Origin: Nocardioides gilvus
Lineage (GTDB): Bacteria > Actinomycetota > Actinomycetes > Propionibacteriales > Nocardioidaceae
Direction: 5' to 3'
NCBI RefSeq assembly: GCF_003194605.1
Contig: NZ_QHKY01000002.1
Coordinates: 62,001-126,000, forward strand
Length of the DNA stretch: 64,000 nucleotides
Shown: one piece after another, positions 17,215-25,990 of the stretch
Layout: each line of letters opens with the position of its first letter
Position numbering within the stretch: position 1 is the stretch's first letter
Notes under the pieces: model-generated
The model's database searches: none
What the model was told of the DNA's origin: nothing
What the model saw: the letters and a program-made list of their open reading frames with translations, nothing else
Translations under genes and position numbers: made by a program

Positions 17215-18839
17215 ACCAGAAGATTGCAGACGACGTGTCCGGCGGGCGACGCGTGGTCGTCGTCGGTGGGGGCATCTCGGGCCTGGCCACGGCGGCTCTG
17301 CTCGCCGCTGACGGCTGGACGGTCGAACTGCTCGAGAAGCGCGACGAGATCGGTGGCCGCGCAGGCTCGTGGAGCAAGGACGGCTTCAGGTTCGACACCG
17401 GACCGTCGTGGTACCTGATGCCGGACGTCTTCGAACACTTCTTCGCGTTGCTCGGGACCAGCGCCGCGGAGCAGCTCGATCTCCGACTCCTGGATCCGGG
17501 CTACCGGGTGTACTTCGAGGGCGATCAGGTCCCGCTGGAGACCCGGGCCGCGCGCGAGGCCAACCTGGCTCTCTTCGAGGAGGTCGAGCACGGCGGCGCT
17601 GCAGCGCTGTCCGCCTACCTCGACTCGGCCGACGAGGCCTACCGGCTGGCGGTCGAGCACTTCCTCTACACCAGCTTCGAACGCCCGCAGAAGCTGATGA
17701 GCCCCGGCGTCGTACGCAAGTCCCCGCGCTTGCTGGCACTCCTCACCCGCAGCCTCCAGGCGCATGTCGCGTCGCGTTTCAAGGACCACCGGTTGCGGCA
17801 GATCCTGGGTTACCCGGCCGTCTTCCTGGGCTCGTCCCCGAGTAGGGTCCCGGCGCTGTACCACCTGATGAGCAGGATGGACCTGGCCGACGGCGTGCTC
17901 TACCCCCAGGGTGGCTTCACCACCCTGATCGATGCCATTGCTGCACTCGCCCGGGAGGCGGGGGTGGTGGTGCACACCGGAGCATGCGTCACCGCTGTCG
18001 ACGTCGACCATGAGCCCGGTGGCGCCGGACGAGGCCGTCCCCGCGTCAGCGGTGTCACCTATCGCGACGCGCACGGTGAGCTCCACCAGATCGAGGCGGA
18101 CGTCGTCGTCGGCGCCGCCGACCTGCACCACATGGAGACCGAGCTCCTACCTCCCGAGTTGCAGACATTCAGCGAGAAGTGGTGGCGTCGCCGCGACCCC
18201 GGTCCCGGTGCCGTGCTCGTCTACCTGGGCGTCGAGGGCAGCGTGCCGGAGCTCGCCCACCACACGATGTTCTTCACCCGGGACTGGGAGACGAACTTCG
18301 ACGACGTCTTCGGGGACGAGCGCCGTGTCCCCGACCCTGCCTCCACCTACGTCTGCCGCCCCTCGGCGACCGACGACTCGGTGGCACCACCCGGCCACGA
18401 GAACATCTTCATCCTGGTGCCGGTGCCCGCCGACGTGACACTCGGTCACGGCGGCATCGACGGCGCCGGTGACCCGGCGGTCGAGAAGGCAGCCGACGCG
18501 GCCATCGCGCAGCTGGGGTCGTGGGCGGGCATCGACAACCTTGCCGAGCGCATCGTGGTGCGCCGGACCGTGGGTCCCGCGGACTTCGCCACCGATCTGA
18601 ACGCCTGGTCCGGTGGGGCGCTCGGGCCCGGCCACACGATGGCCCAGAGTGCCTTCTTCCGGGCGGGCAACGCCTCGAAGAAGATCGACGGCCTGCTGTA
18701 CGCCGGCTCCAGCACGATTCCCGGGATCGGTCTGCCGATGTGCCTGATCAGCGCGGAGTTGGTGCTCAAGCGGTTGCGCGGGGACCAGTCCACCGTGGGC
18801 GTCGAGGCGCCGTTGCCGGGCGCGGGCGAGCGCCGATGA
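17211..18839 (+). CDS. crtI: Phytoene desaturase
   Basis: A 542-aa FAD-dependent desaturase converting phytoene to lycopene. It has the N-terminal dinucleotide-binding fold VVVGGGISGLATA, the FDTGPSWYLMPD segment, and the C-terminal FAD motif LYAGSSTIPGIGLPMCL typical of CrtI. Starts and ends overlap the flanking genes by 4 bases, so the operon is translationally coupled. The four desaturation steps to lycopene are the family default. Confidence 0.95.
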   Translation: MNQKIADDVSGGRRVVVVGGGISGLATAALLAADGWTVELLEKRDEIGGRAGSWSKDGFRFDTGPSWYLMPDVFEHFFALLGTSAAEQLDLRLLDPGYRVYFEGDQVPLETRAAREANLALFEEVEHGGAAALSAYLDSADEAYRLAVEHFLYTSFERPQKLMSPGVVRKSPRLLALLTRSLQAHVASRFKDHRLRQILGYPAVFLGSSPSRVPALYHLMSRMDLADGVLYPQGGFTTLIDAIAALAREAGVVVHTGACVTAVDVDHEPGGAGRGRPRVSGVTYRDAHGELHQIEADVVVGAADLHHMETELLPPELQTFSEKWWRRRDPGPGAVLVYLGVEGSVPELAHHTMFFTRDWETNFDDVFGDERRVPDPASTYVCRPSATDDSVAPPGHENIFILVPVPADVTLGHGGIDGAGDPAVEKAADAAIAQLGSWAGIDNLAERIVVRRTVGPADFATDLNAWSGGALGPGHTMAQSAFFRAGNASKKIDGLLYAGSSTIPGIGLPMCLISAELVLKRLRGDQSTVGVEAPLPGAGERR

Positions 18840-19183
18840 GCCTGCTGTACCTGGGCTTCGTCATGGTCTCCATGGCGTGCATGGGGCTGGTGGACCGCCG
18901 TTGGCGACTCTTCCTCTTCGACCGGCCCAAGGTGGCCGTGGTCGCCGTGGCGGTGGGGTTCGTGCTCTTCCTGGTCTGGGACCTCGTCGCGATCGAAGTG
19001 GGTGCCTACAGCAAGGGCGCCTCGCCGGCGATGACCGGGATCGAGGTGGCCCCTGAGTTGCCCCTGGAGGAGCTCTTCTTCATCACCTTCCTCTGCTACA
19101 TCACCGGGGTGTTCCACGGGCTCTTCACCAAGGTGTTGGCGCACGTCGCAGACCGCTCCGCCGACGTCGAGGGGGCTCGGTGA
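18836..19183 (+). CDS. crtYe: Lycopene cyclase domain protein, subunit Ye-type (CrtYc/CrtYe)
   Basis: A 115-aa, three-helix membrane protein. LYLGFVMVSMACMGLVDRRW and the conserved PELPLEELFFI motif identify the CarR/heterodimeric lycopene cyclase family. It acts together with the next gene product. In C50-carotenoid producers (Corynebacterium, Micrococcus) the same gene pair cyclises C50 chains rather than lycopene. The order crtB-crtI-crtYe-crtYf-crtEb is the Corynebacterium order. Confidence 0.85.
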   Translation: MSLLYLGFVMVSMACMGLVDRRWRLFLFDRPKVAVVAVAVGFVLFLVWDLVAIEVGAYSKGASPAMTGIEVAPELPLEELFFITFLCYITGVFHGLFTKVLAHVADRSADVEGAR

Positions 19184-19515
19184 CGTATCTGACCCTGGCC
19201 GGGCTCTTCGTCCTGGCCTCTGTCCCGTTCTTGGTGGTGGCGGTGGTCGTACGCCGCCCCTCGCGCCGCTGGTGGGCCGCGACCGGCCTGACCTGCCTGA
19301 CCCTGGTGGTCCTCACCGCAGTCTTCGACACGGTGATGATTGCCGCTGACCTGTTCCGCTTCGACGAGAGCAAGCTCGTCGGTCTGCGCATCGGTCTCGC
19401 CCCGATCGAGGACTTCGCCTGGCCGATCGCTGCCGTGGCGGTGGTGCCCGCCATGGTCCTGCTGCTCACCCCGGGGCGCCGCGTCGTCCGGCCGGCCACC
19501 GGCGAGGAGTCGTGA
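19180..19515 (+). CDS. crtYf: Lycopene cyclase domain protein, subunit Yf-type (CrtYd/CrtYf)
   Basis: A 111-aa three-helix membrane protein and the second half of the heterodimeric cyclase. The LAPIEDFAWPI segment matches the conserved PIEDF motif of this family and is preceded by FDTVMIAADLFRFDE. GTG start overlapping the previous stop by 4 bases. The epsilon- or gamma-ring outcome cannot be predicted by eye. Confidence 0.85.
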   Translation: MTYLTLAGLFVLASVPFLVVAVVVRRPSRRWWAATGLTCLTLVVLTAVFDTVMIAADLFRFDESKLVGLRIGLAPIEDFAWPIAAVAVVPAMVLLLTPGRRVVRPATGEES

Positions 19516-20417
19516 TGAACGTCGCCACCGACCGCAGGCCGTCGTCCGGGGTCGCCACCGTGCTGGCGTCGTCCCGACCGCTGTCGTGGGTCAACACGGC
19601 GTTCCCGTTCGGCGCTGCGTACCTGCTCTTCGGCGGCGGGTTGGACGTGGCCTTCTGGCTGGGCTGCCTGTGGTTCCTGGTGCCCTACAACCTCTTGATG
19701 TACGGCCTCAATGACGTGTTCGACTACGAGTCGGACCTGCGCAACCCCCGCAAGGGTGGGGTCGAGGGAGTGGTCCTGGACCGCTCGCTGCACAGACTGA
19801 CCCTGTGGTCAGCGATCCTGGTCAACGTGCCCTTCGTGGCGGTGCTGCTGCTCCTGGGTTCCGCGCTCTCGGCTGCGGTCCTCGCCGTGAGCGTCTTCGC
19901 CGTCGTGGCCTATTCGGCCCCCGTGCTGCGCTTCAAGGAGCGACCCTTCCTGGACTCGCTCACCTCGAGCACGCACTTCGTCAGCCCTGCCGTCTTCGGG
20001 TTGGCGCTGGCGGCTGCGCGTGGCGGGGAGACCACGCTGGAGACCGAGGTCGTCGCCGCCCTGGTCGGATTCTTCCTGTGGGGCGTGGGCTCGCACGCGT
20101 TCGGTGCCGTCCAGGACGTCCGGGCGGACCGTGAGGCCGCGATAGGTTCGGTCGGCACGGTGATGGGTGCGCGGGTGACGACGTGGTTCGCCCTGGGTGC
20201 CTACCTGGCCGCTGGTCTGGTGCTGCTGGCCACGGGATGGCCGGCGATGCTCTCTGCGGCCCTGGTGCTGCCGTACGTCGCCAACGTGGCGCCCTACCTG
20301 GGCATCACGGACGACGACTGCGAGCGCGCCAACGCAGGGTGGCGGCGATTCCTGTGGCTGAACTTCCTCACCGGCTTCCTGGTGACCCAGCTGATCATCT
20401 TCGCCGTCCTGCGCTGA
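19515..20417 (+). CDS. crtEb: UbiA-family prenyltransferase, lycopene elongase-like
   Basis: A 300-aa polytopic membrane prenyltransferase with the two metal-binding motifs NDVFDYESD (near residue 71) and VQDVRADRE (near residue 198). In this operon position it is expected to add C5 units to both ends of lycopene, giving C45/C50 carotenoids (CrtEb/LbtBC role). ATG at 19515 with GGCGAGGAG 5 bases upstream; a GTG one codon earlier is possible. The C50 product is an inference from gene order. Confidence 0.82.
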   Translation: MNVATDRRPSSGVATVLASSRPLSWVNTAFPFGAAYLLFGGGLDVAFWLGCLWFLVPYNLLMYGLNDVFDYESDLRNPRKGGVEGVVLDRSLHRLTLWSAILVNVPFVAVLLLLGSALSAAVLAVSVFAVVAYSAPVLRFKERPFLDSLTSSTHFVSPAVFGLALAAARGGETTLETEVVAALVGFFLWGVGSHAFGAVQDVRADREAAIGSVGTVMGARVTTWFALGAYLAAGLVLLATGWPAMLSAALVLPYVANVAPYLGITDDDCERANAGWRRFLWLNFLTGFLVTQLIIFAVLR

Positions 20418-20426
20418 CGAGTCCGC

Positions 20427-21158
20427 TCAGAGCCGACGAGTGATCCGGGCCTGCCAGCGTTCCCAGGGCGGCTGGACCTCCCAGTTCAGCCGCAGCGTGG
20501 TGAAGGCGCGGTCCATCCGCCGCCGCAACTGACGTGATCCACGGACCGAACGCCCGGAGACTCCCACTCGAAGGGCGCGGACGTAGCGGATCGTGGCGCG
20601 CGGACCGAGCACGAAGGCGAGGTCCATGTCGTCGTGCACGTCCGCGTCACGGTGGACCAGGTGACTGACCCGGGACCACACCGAGCGGCGTACGGCCATG
20701 CTCGAGCCCCACAGCGGGATGTTGGCGAGTGCCAACCAGGTCAGCGCGTAGTAGCTGCCCAGGTAGAGCAGACCCGCGAGCTGCCTGATCACCGGCGGGA
20801 GGTCGTGGAAGCGTCCGGGACCGGTCACGGCGTCGGTCGCTGGGTCGGCCATCGCCTCGACGATGCGAGCCACCCAGTCCGGGGAGGGTCGGGAATCGGC
20901 ATCGAGACGAGCGATCAGGTCGCCGGTGGCGGCGTCGTACCCGGTCGCGGCCGCGTGCGGGATACCGATCCGGCTCTCCGGGACGACCCGGGCACCTGCC
21001 GCGCGGGCGACAGCGGCGGAGCCGTCGCTCGACCCGTTGTCCACCACGACGACCTCGTGGAGCGGGTGGCTCTGACGAGCCAGGAGAGCGAGGCAGACTG
21101 CCAGCTCGGTGGCGTCGTCTCGCACCGGGATGACGACGGAGACCGTGGTCGGGCTCAA
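20427..21158 (-). CDS. Family 2 glycosyltransferase
   Basis: A 243-aa GT-A fold glycosyltransferase: VSVVIPVRDDATELAVCLAL at the start, VVDNGSSDG, and the metal-binding RLDADSRP. The C-terminal half has a hydrophobic patch (YLGSYYALTWLALANI). Acceptor and sugar are unknown. It converges with the carotenoid operon 9 bases away and overlaps the upstream membrane gene by 4 bases, so these two are co-translated. A role in glycosylating a membrane lipid or the carotenoid is conceivable but not shown. Confidence 0.88.
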   Translation of the reverse strand: MSPTTVSVVIPVRDDATELAVCLALLARQSHPLHEVVVVDNGSSDGSAAVARAAGARVVPESRIGIPHAAATGYDAATGDLIARLDADSRPSPDWVARIVEAMADPATDAVTGPGRFHDLPPVIRQLAGLLYLGSYYALTWLALANIPLWGSSMAVRRSVWSRVSHLVHRDADVHDDMDLAFVLGPRATIRYVRALRVGVSGRSVRGSRQLRRRMDRAFTTLRLNWEVQPPWERWQARITRRL

Positions 21159-21733
21159 CGCGCGTACTCGTCCTCAACGGTCGCAGTCACGGGCTGCGGC
21201 GAGCCGGCCGCCACCGCGGCGGCGAGCATTCCGGCGGCGAGAGCGCCCAGGACGCCGGCGGCCAGGTCGGAGAGGGTGTCCTGATAACCCACCTGGATGC
21301 TGCTGTCGAGATGGTTGTGCCCCAGCCACTCACCGATCTCCCACAGGGCTGCCAGGGTGGTGGCCATCGTGGTGGTGAAGACGACAGCGCCCAGGCGCGC
21401 GGCGAGCAGGGTCGTCGGTTCAGCCAGCACCCCGCTGCGGAGCAGCAACTGCCAGGCCAGCAGGCCCAACAGGGCGGTGAAGACCGTGTGCACTGCCAGG
21501 TCGAGCCATTCGACGGAGACGTACCAGTCGAGCAGCGCTGCCCAGGCGGCGAAGAGCGCCGCCGAGCAGAAGGCGGCGTCCAACCAGGCTGTCGTGCCCA
21601 GCGCCCTCGGGACCATGCACCCCCCGAGGACCAGAAGAATCAGCGCCAGTCCGATGACGCCGTGGTTCACCACGGCCGGGACCAGAGTCACGGCAGCCAG
21701 CACGCGGAGCGTGTCAGGGGCGGTCAGCGGCAT
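21155..21733 (-). CDS. Polytopic membrane protein of unknown function
   Basis: A 192-aa protein with five or six membrane helices, starting MPLTAPDTLRVLAA at 21733. It carries LWEIGEWLG and YQDTLSDLAAGVLGALAA, which closely resemble segments of the membrane protein at 37334-37969, so the window holds two members of this family (DUF2238-like in appearance). Conserved Glu and Asp residues inside helices suggest a metal- or proton-related function, but this is a guess. It is coupled to the glycosyltransferase gene. Confidence 0.75.
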   Translation of the reverse strand: MPLTAPDTLRVLAAVTLVPAVVNHGVIGLALILLVLGGCMVPRALGTTAWLDAAFCSAALFAAWAALLDWYVSVEWLDLAVHTVFTALLGLLAWQLLLRSGVLAEPTTLLAARLGAVVFTTTMATTLAALWEIGEWLGHNHLDSSIQVGYQDTLSDLAAGVLGALAAGMLAAAVAAGSPQPVTATVEDEYAR

Positions 21734-21753
21734 GCTGGTGAGATTACCCGGGC

Positions 21754-22209
21754 TCACCCCACTTGCTTCCCGCGCTGCCATGAATCGAGCACCATCAAGG
21801 TCTTGGTGCCGATCACGTGCCCGTCGCGGCGGATGAGGTCGATCAGCTGGTGCAGGTGCTGCACGCTGTTGACCTTGAAGTGCACGATCGCGTCCGGGTC
21901 GCCGGCCACGGTGTAGACACCGATGACCTCGGGGATGCTCCGGGCCGAGGCGGTGATCTCGGCGACCTTGGTGTTGCCGGCGAACCTCAGCTCGGCGAAG
22001 GCCTCGAACGTGTTGCCCAGGCGGCTCTCGTCGACCACGGCCGTGTAGCCGGCGATGATGCCGACGCGTTCGAGTCGTTCGATCCGTCTCCGGACGGGGC
22101 TGGGGGAGAGGCCCACCAGGTCGGCGACCTCCTTGACGGTGCGGCGACCGTTCTCGATGAGCAGGTCGAGGATCTGTCGATCCACCGAGTCGATGTCGGA
22201 TGCTGCCAT
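21754..22209 (-). CDS. Lrp/AsnC-family transcriptional regulator
   Basis: A 151-aa regulator. The N-terminal helix-turn-helix (DRQILDLLIENGRRTVKEVA, then LVGLSPSPVRRRIERLE) is followed by the ligand-binding RAM domain with VYTVAGDPDAIVHFKV. Such proteins sense amino acids or related keto acids. It diverges from the E1-like enzyme at 22365, the probable target, across a 155-bp promoter region with long-spaced inverted repeats. Confidence 0.93.
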   Translation of the reverse strand: MAASDIDSVDRQILDLLIENGRRTVKEVADLVGLSPSPVRRRIERLERVGIIAGYTAVVDESRLGNTFEAFAELRFAGNTKVAEITASARSIPEVIGVYTVAGDPDAIVHFKVNSVQHLHQLIDLIRRDGHVIGTKTLMVLDSWQRGKQVG

Positions 22210-22210
22210 G

Positions 22211-22295
22211 GCGCGAAACTATCCCGAGGCAGCGACAATCGCCCCCTGACCCCCCTGTTGAGGGCGGAAAGCGCCTTATGAAGGGTGTTTCGCGC
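22211..22295. promoter_or_regulatory. Inverted half-sites in the Lrp/E1 divergent promoter
   Basis: GCGCGAAA at 22211-22218 is repeated in inverse orientation as TTTCGCGC at 22288-22295. A small GGCG-GAAAG-CGCC hairpin lies between them at 22264-22276. Paired distant sites suit an oligomeric Lrp regulator that wraps or loops DNA. Inference from position only. Confidence 0.4.
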
Positions 22296-22364
22296 TGGTT
22301 AGTTGCGTCGTGGGAGCCGTCGTTCAATCCTGTACATGCTGTACCGAGAGAGCGGAGCCCGTCT

Positions 22365-24758
22365 GTGACCCCCCAGGACAACCCCCAGCCCACCCCCCGG
22401 GCAACCCCTGACGCCGAGACGTCACCACTGTCCAGGACGCTTCCTGCGGCCCGGATCGCGACGTTGCGGGAGATCTCGCAACGGGTCCTCTGGCTGTCCT
22501 CGGCGATGATCAACGAGGCCAACCGGGGCCGGGTCAACACCAGTGGGGTCAAGGTCGGAGGACACCAGGCCTCCAGCGCCTCCATGATCGACATCATGGT
22601 CTCGCTGTGGTTCGCCGAACTGACCGAGTTGGACCGGGTCTCGGTGAAGCCGCACGCCTCGCCGGCCCTGCATGCGATCAACCACCTGCTGGGCGATCTC
22701 GACGCCAAGCACCTCACCACACTGCGTGCCAAGGGAGGGTTGCAGTCCTACCCGAGCCGACTCAAGGACCCGGACACGGTCGACTTCTCCACCGGCTCGG
22801 TGGGCATCGGCGCCACCGCGGCACTGTGGGCGGCGATGTCGCACCGCTACGTGAAGTCCCGCTTCCCCGAGACCCCTGAGGCGGGTCGCTTCATCAGTCT
22901 GATCGGTGATGCCGAACTGGATGAGGGCGCGATCTGGGAGGCCGTCGCGGACCCCGCCGTCTCCTGCCTGGGGGAGCTGCTCTGGATCGTCGACCTCAAC
23001 CGTCAGTCCCTCGATCGGGTCGTCCCGGACGTGCAGACGCACCGGTTGCGGGGGATGTTCGAGGCCGCCGGATGGCAGACCATCACCCTGAAGTGGGGAT
23101 CCACGATCTCCCGCCTCTTCGAGCGCCCGGGGGGAGCTGAACTTCGCACCCGCCTGGAGGAAATGCCCAACGAGGAGTACCAGCGCATGCTGCGCGTCGA
23201 CCGGGACGAGGTCGTCGCGCGGATCGTGGGCGCCGACCCGAGCCCCGAGTTGCGTGACCTGCTGGACTCGATCAGTGCTGAGGAGCTCGCGGTTGCGATC
23301 CGTGACCTCGGTGGGCACGACATTGCTCTGTTGCTCGAGGCCTACCGTCAGATCGACCCGACTCGCCCGACGGTGATCTTCGCGTACACCGTCAAGGGCC
23401 GAGGCCTGCCGACCGAGGGCCACCCCAACAACCACTCCGCCCTCATCACCGAGGAGCAGATGCTCGAGCTGGCCGAGGCCTCGGGCGTCGACCCCGAACA
23501 TCCCTGGGAGCCGCTGCCCGCAGACTCGGACGCGGCCGAGCTCTGCCGCGTACGCGGTGAGGAGCTGAAGCGGGAACCCGTCACCGCCACCCCGAAGATC
23601 TCCGTGCCCAGCACGATGTCGCGCGCCCATCGCGCGCCCATCTCGACCCAGGCTGCCCTGGGACGCTTCCTGGCTGATCTCTCGCGCGAGGTGCCCGAGA
23701 TGGCCGACCGCGTGGTGACCTGCAGCCCCGACGTCGCCTCGTCGACCAACCTCGGCGGCTGGATCAACCGCACCGGCGTCTGGTCGGTCAAGGACCGGCG
23801 CGACTGGTTCGCGGACGACTCCGAGCGGGTGCTGAAGTGGGCCGAAGGGACCCATGGGCAGCACATCGAACTCGGCATCGCCGAGGTCAACCTGGTCTGC
23901 CTCCTGGGCGAGCTCGGTGCCACGTGGTCGCGATGGGGTGAGCGACTGATCCCCATCGCCACCCTCTACGACCCGTTCATCCCGCGCGCGTTGGAGCCGT
24001 GGTCCTACGGCATCTACGCCGGAGGCCAGTCGATCATCATCGGCACGCCCTCCGGGGTGACGCTGGCGCCCGAGGGCGGGGCCCACCAGTCGATCTCCAC
24101 TCCCTCGATCGGCCTCGAGCAGCCGCAGTGCATCGCGTGGGAGCCCGCCTTTGCGCAGGACCTGGAGTGGACGATGCTCGCCGCGATGGAGCAGGTGGGG
24201 ATCGAGGGCGGAACCTCGTCCTACTTCCGCCTCACCACCCGGCCGTTGCCCCAGGACCTTTCCGCCCTGCCCAGCGACCCCACGCTGCTGGAGCGTCGGC
24301 GTCGGCACGCGGTCTCCGGTGGCTACCGGATCACCACCCATGACCCGGCCCAGGAGCAGGTGACCCTGGTCGGGGTCGGTGCGATCATGCCGGAGGTGAT
24401 CGCTGCTGCCGAGGCGTTGGCGGAGCAGGGGGCCACGGCAGGAGTCGTCTGCCTGACGAGTCCGGACCTGGTGTTCCGTTCCTTCAATCGTCGCGGCGCG
24501 GTGGGCGCAGCGAGCGCCGTGGCGGGCGACGACATCGTCGACGTGCTCTTCCCGGACGAGCACCGAGCACCGATCGTGACCGTCATGGACGGACATCCGC
24601 ACACCCTCTCCTACCTCGCGGGAGTGCGCGGGGACCGGATCAGGTGCCTGGGGGTCAGCGACTTCGGACAGTCCAGCAACCTGGAGGACGCCTACGCCCT
24701 GCACGGCATCGACACAGCTGCGATGGTGGACGCAGCCCTGGGTCTCCTGGGGCGCTGA
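22365..24758 (+). CDS. Thiamine-diphosphate 2-oxoacid dehydrogenase E1-like enzyme (homodimeric AceE type)
   Basis: About 797 aa from GTG 22365 (GGAG 7 bases upstream); an in-frame ATG at 22278 is the alternative. The thiamine-binding motif GDAELDEG (near residue 181) ending in DLNRQSLDR, and the PYR-domain glutamate in IELGIAEVNL, show a transketolase-fold enzyme in AceE-like order. It is about 100 residues shorter than typical actinobacterial AceE. No E2 or E3 genes adjoin it, and an Lrp regulator diverges from it. It may use pyruvate or a branched 2-oxoacid in amino-acid catabolism; the substrate is not determinable here. Confidence 0.8.
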   Translation: MTPQDNPQPTPRATPDAETSPLSRTLPAARIATLREISQRVLWLSSAMINEANRGRVNTSGVKVGGHQASSASMIDIMVSLWFAELTELDRVSVKPHASPALHAINHLLGDLDAKHLTTLRAKGGLQSYPSRLKDPDTVDFSTGSVGIGATAALWAAMSHRYVKSRFPETPEAGRFISLIGDAELDEGAIWEAVADPAVSCLGELLWIVDLNRQSLDRVVPDVQTHRLRGMFEAAGWQTITLKWGSTISRLFERPGGAELRTRLEEMPNEEYQRMLRVDRDEVVARIVGADPSPELRDLLDSISAEELAVAIRDLGGHDIALLLEAYRQIDPTRPTVIFAYTVKGRGLPTEGHPNNHSALITEEQMLELAEASGVDPEHPWEPLPADSDAAELCRVRGEELKREPVTATPKISVPSTMSRAHRAPISTQAALGRFLADLSREVPEMADRVVTCSPDVASSTNLGGWINRTGVWSVKDRRDWFADDSERVLKWAEGTHGQHIELGIAEVNLVCLLGELGATWSRWGERLIPIATLYDPFIPRALEPWSYGIYAGGQSIIIGTPSGVTLAPEGGAHQSISTPSIGLEQPQCIAWEPAFAQDLEWTMLAAMEQVGIEGGTSSYFRLTTRPLPQDLSALPSDPTLLERRRRHAVSGGYRITTHDPAQEQVTLVGVGAIMPEVIAAAEALAEQGATAGVVCLTSPDLVFRSFNRRGAVGAASAVAGDDIVDVLFPDEHRAPIVTVMDGHPHTLSYLAGVRGDRIRCLGVSDFGQSSNLEDAYALHGIDTAAMVDAALGLLGR

Positions 24759-24770
24759 CCCGCGAGCCGG

Positions 24771-24968
24771 TCACCCTCCCTTGGGGAGCTTGTGCGAGCC
24801 GTCGCACCAGGGCAGCAACTCGGAGCGACGGCACCGGCACACCGCCACCACGGGCCGGGTGACCGGGTGCACCTCGCCGTCCTTGTCCTCCCACGCCTCG
24901 GCCCCGCGCACGAGCAGCGGCCCGCCGGGACACTTCGTCGTACGCACCTGATCGCCGTGCGCGCTCAC
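24771..24968 (-). CDS. CDGSH-type iron-sulfur protein
   Basis: A 65-aa protein with the mitoNEET-like cluster motif CRCRRSELLPWCDGSH (three Cys and one His) near the C-terminus, which holds a 2Fe-2S cluster. The GTG start at 24968 overlaps the stop of the upstream diiron-type gene (GTGA). It is likely an electron donor or iron-handling partner of that protein. It ends 12 bases from the convergent E1-like gene. Confidence 0.88.
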   Translation of the reverse strand: MSAHGDQVRTTKCPGGPLLVRGAEAWEDKDGEVHPVTRPVVAVCRCRRSELLPWCDGSHKLPKGG

Positions 24969-25990
24969 CGGGTGACCGCCCACAGACGCGGCTCCGGGGT
25001 GGGGCCGGGCAGGGTGCTGGTGCGTCGGCTGCGCCAGCGCTGGACGAGTTGCGACGCGGCATGGCCGTCGACCAGGAGGCACACCTGCGCCCCCAGGAGC
25101 ACGTCATCGGCGAGCGAGGGCTCGGCAGCGACGAGTTCCCCGCAGATGTCGCGCAACGCGACCTGTTCGTGCGCCGCGTCCGCCTCGACGTGCTCGTCGT
25201 AGTAGGCCGAGACCTCCGGCGGGAGGCCGACGCGCGTGATGCCGCGGCTGATCCGACGACACGGGAGACTGCTGGTCGCCTCGAAGACGGCCAGGTGACC
25301 CATGCTGGCGCCGCGGAGACGACGGTGGAGGGCGAAGAGGCTCATCACGTTGTTGGAGGCCAGGGTGGGGGCGTCCAACTCGTCGATGTAGGCGCCGTAC
25401 TCGTCGCTCAGGCCGCTGCCCCGCAGCGCCGCTCGGAAGAGGTCCTGGTGCAGCATCTCCGGACGACCGGCCCCGTACTCGTCGTACTGCAACTCGGCCA
25501 GGGCCACCTTCGCGCGCCCCGTCAGCCGGGGGAGCGCGAAGGTCTGCGGGTCGGACTCCTTGAGGTGGTAGATGCTTCGCAGGCGGAGGTACTCAGCCAC
25601 CTGTGCCCGGTCGGCGTGCTCCTCGATGAACTCCGCCAGCCCGCTGTCAGGGCTCTGCGCGATCAGGGCTTCGATCTGCTCCACGATGCGCTCGGGCTCT
25701 GCCGTTGGCACTTGCTCGCGGCAGATCTGGCGCAGGTCCCGCTCGAGGACCACTTCCATCTCACGGCGCGCGCGCAGCAGGTGGTGGTCCCATTCCGAGT
25801 CGTCCCGGGCGCCGTCGAATCCCCGGTAGTGGAGCTCGTAGAGCATCCACAGAGCCAGCTGGAGATCATCGTCGTCCAAGGAGGAGCCCGGTGCGGTGGT
25901 GATCGGCGGCAGCGGGTCCACGGGGTCCGGGTGGGTGACGGCGTTGCGCACCCACGCACTCAGGGGGCCTCGCGATTTGGGAAGTCTCAT
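24965..25990 (-). CDS. Haem-oxygenase-like diiron (iron-containing redox enzyme) family protein
   Basis: A 341-aa all-helical protein starting MRLPKSRGPLSAW at 25990. Possible metal ligands appear as ELHYRGF, ELQYDEYGAGRPEMLHQ and DEHVEADAAHE, the spaced Glu/His/Asp sets of haem-oxygenase-like diiron oxidases (the fold of UndA, BesC and SznF). Substrate unknown. The gene is sandwiched by ATGA/GTGA overlaps between a methyltransferase and a CDGSH iron-sulfur protein, which implies one pathway. Confidence 0.78.
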   Translation of the reverse strand: MRLPKSRGPLSAWVRNAVTHPDPVDPLPPITTAPGSSLDDDDLQLALWMLYELHYRGFDGARDDSEWDHHLLRARREMEVVLERDLRQICREQVPTAEPERIVEQIEALIAQSPDSGLAEFIEEHADRAQVAEYLRLRSIYHLKESDPQTFALPRLTGRAKVALAELQYDEYGAGRPEMLHQDLFRAALRGSGLSDEYGAYIDELDAPTLASNNVMSLFALHRRLRGASMGHLAVFEATSSLPCRRISRGITRVGLPPEVSAYYDEHVEADAAHEQVALRDICGELVAAEPSLADDVLLGAQVCLLVDGHAASQLVQRWRSRRTSTLPGPTPEPRLWAVTR

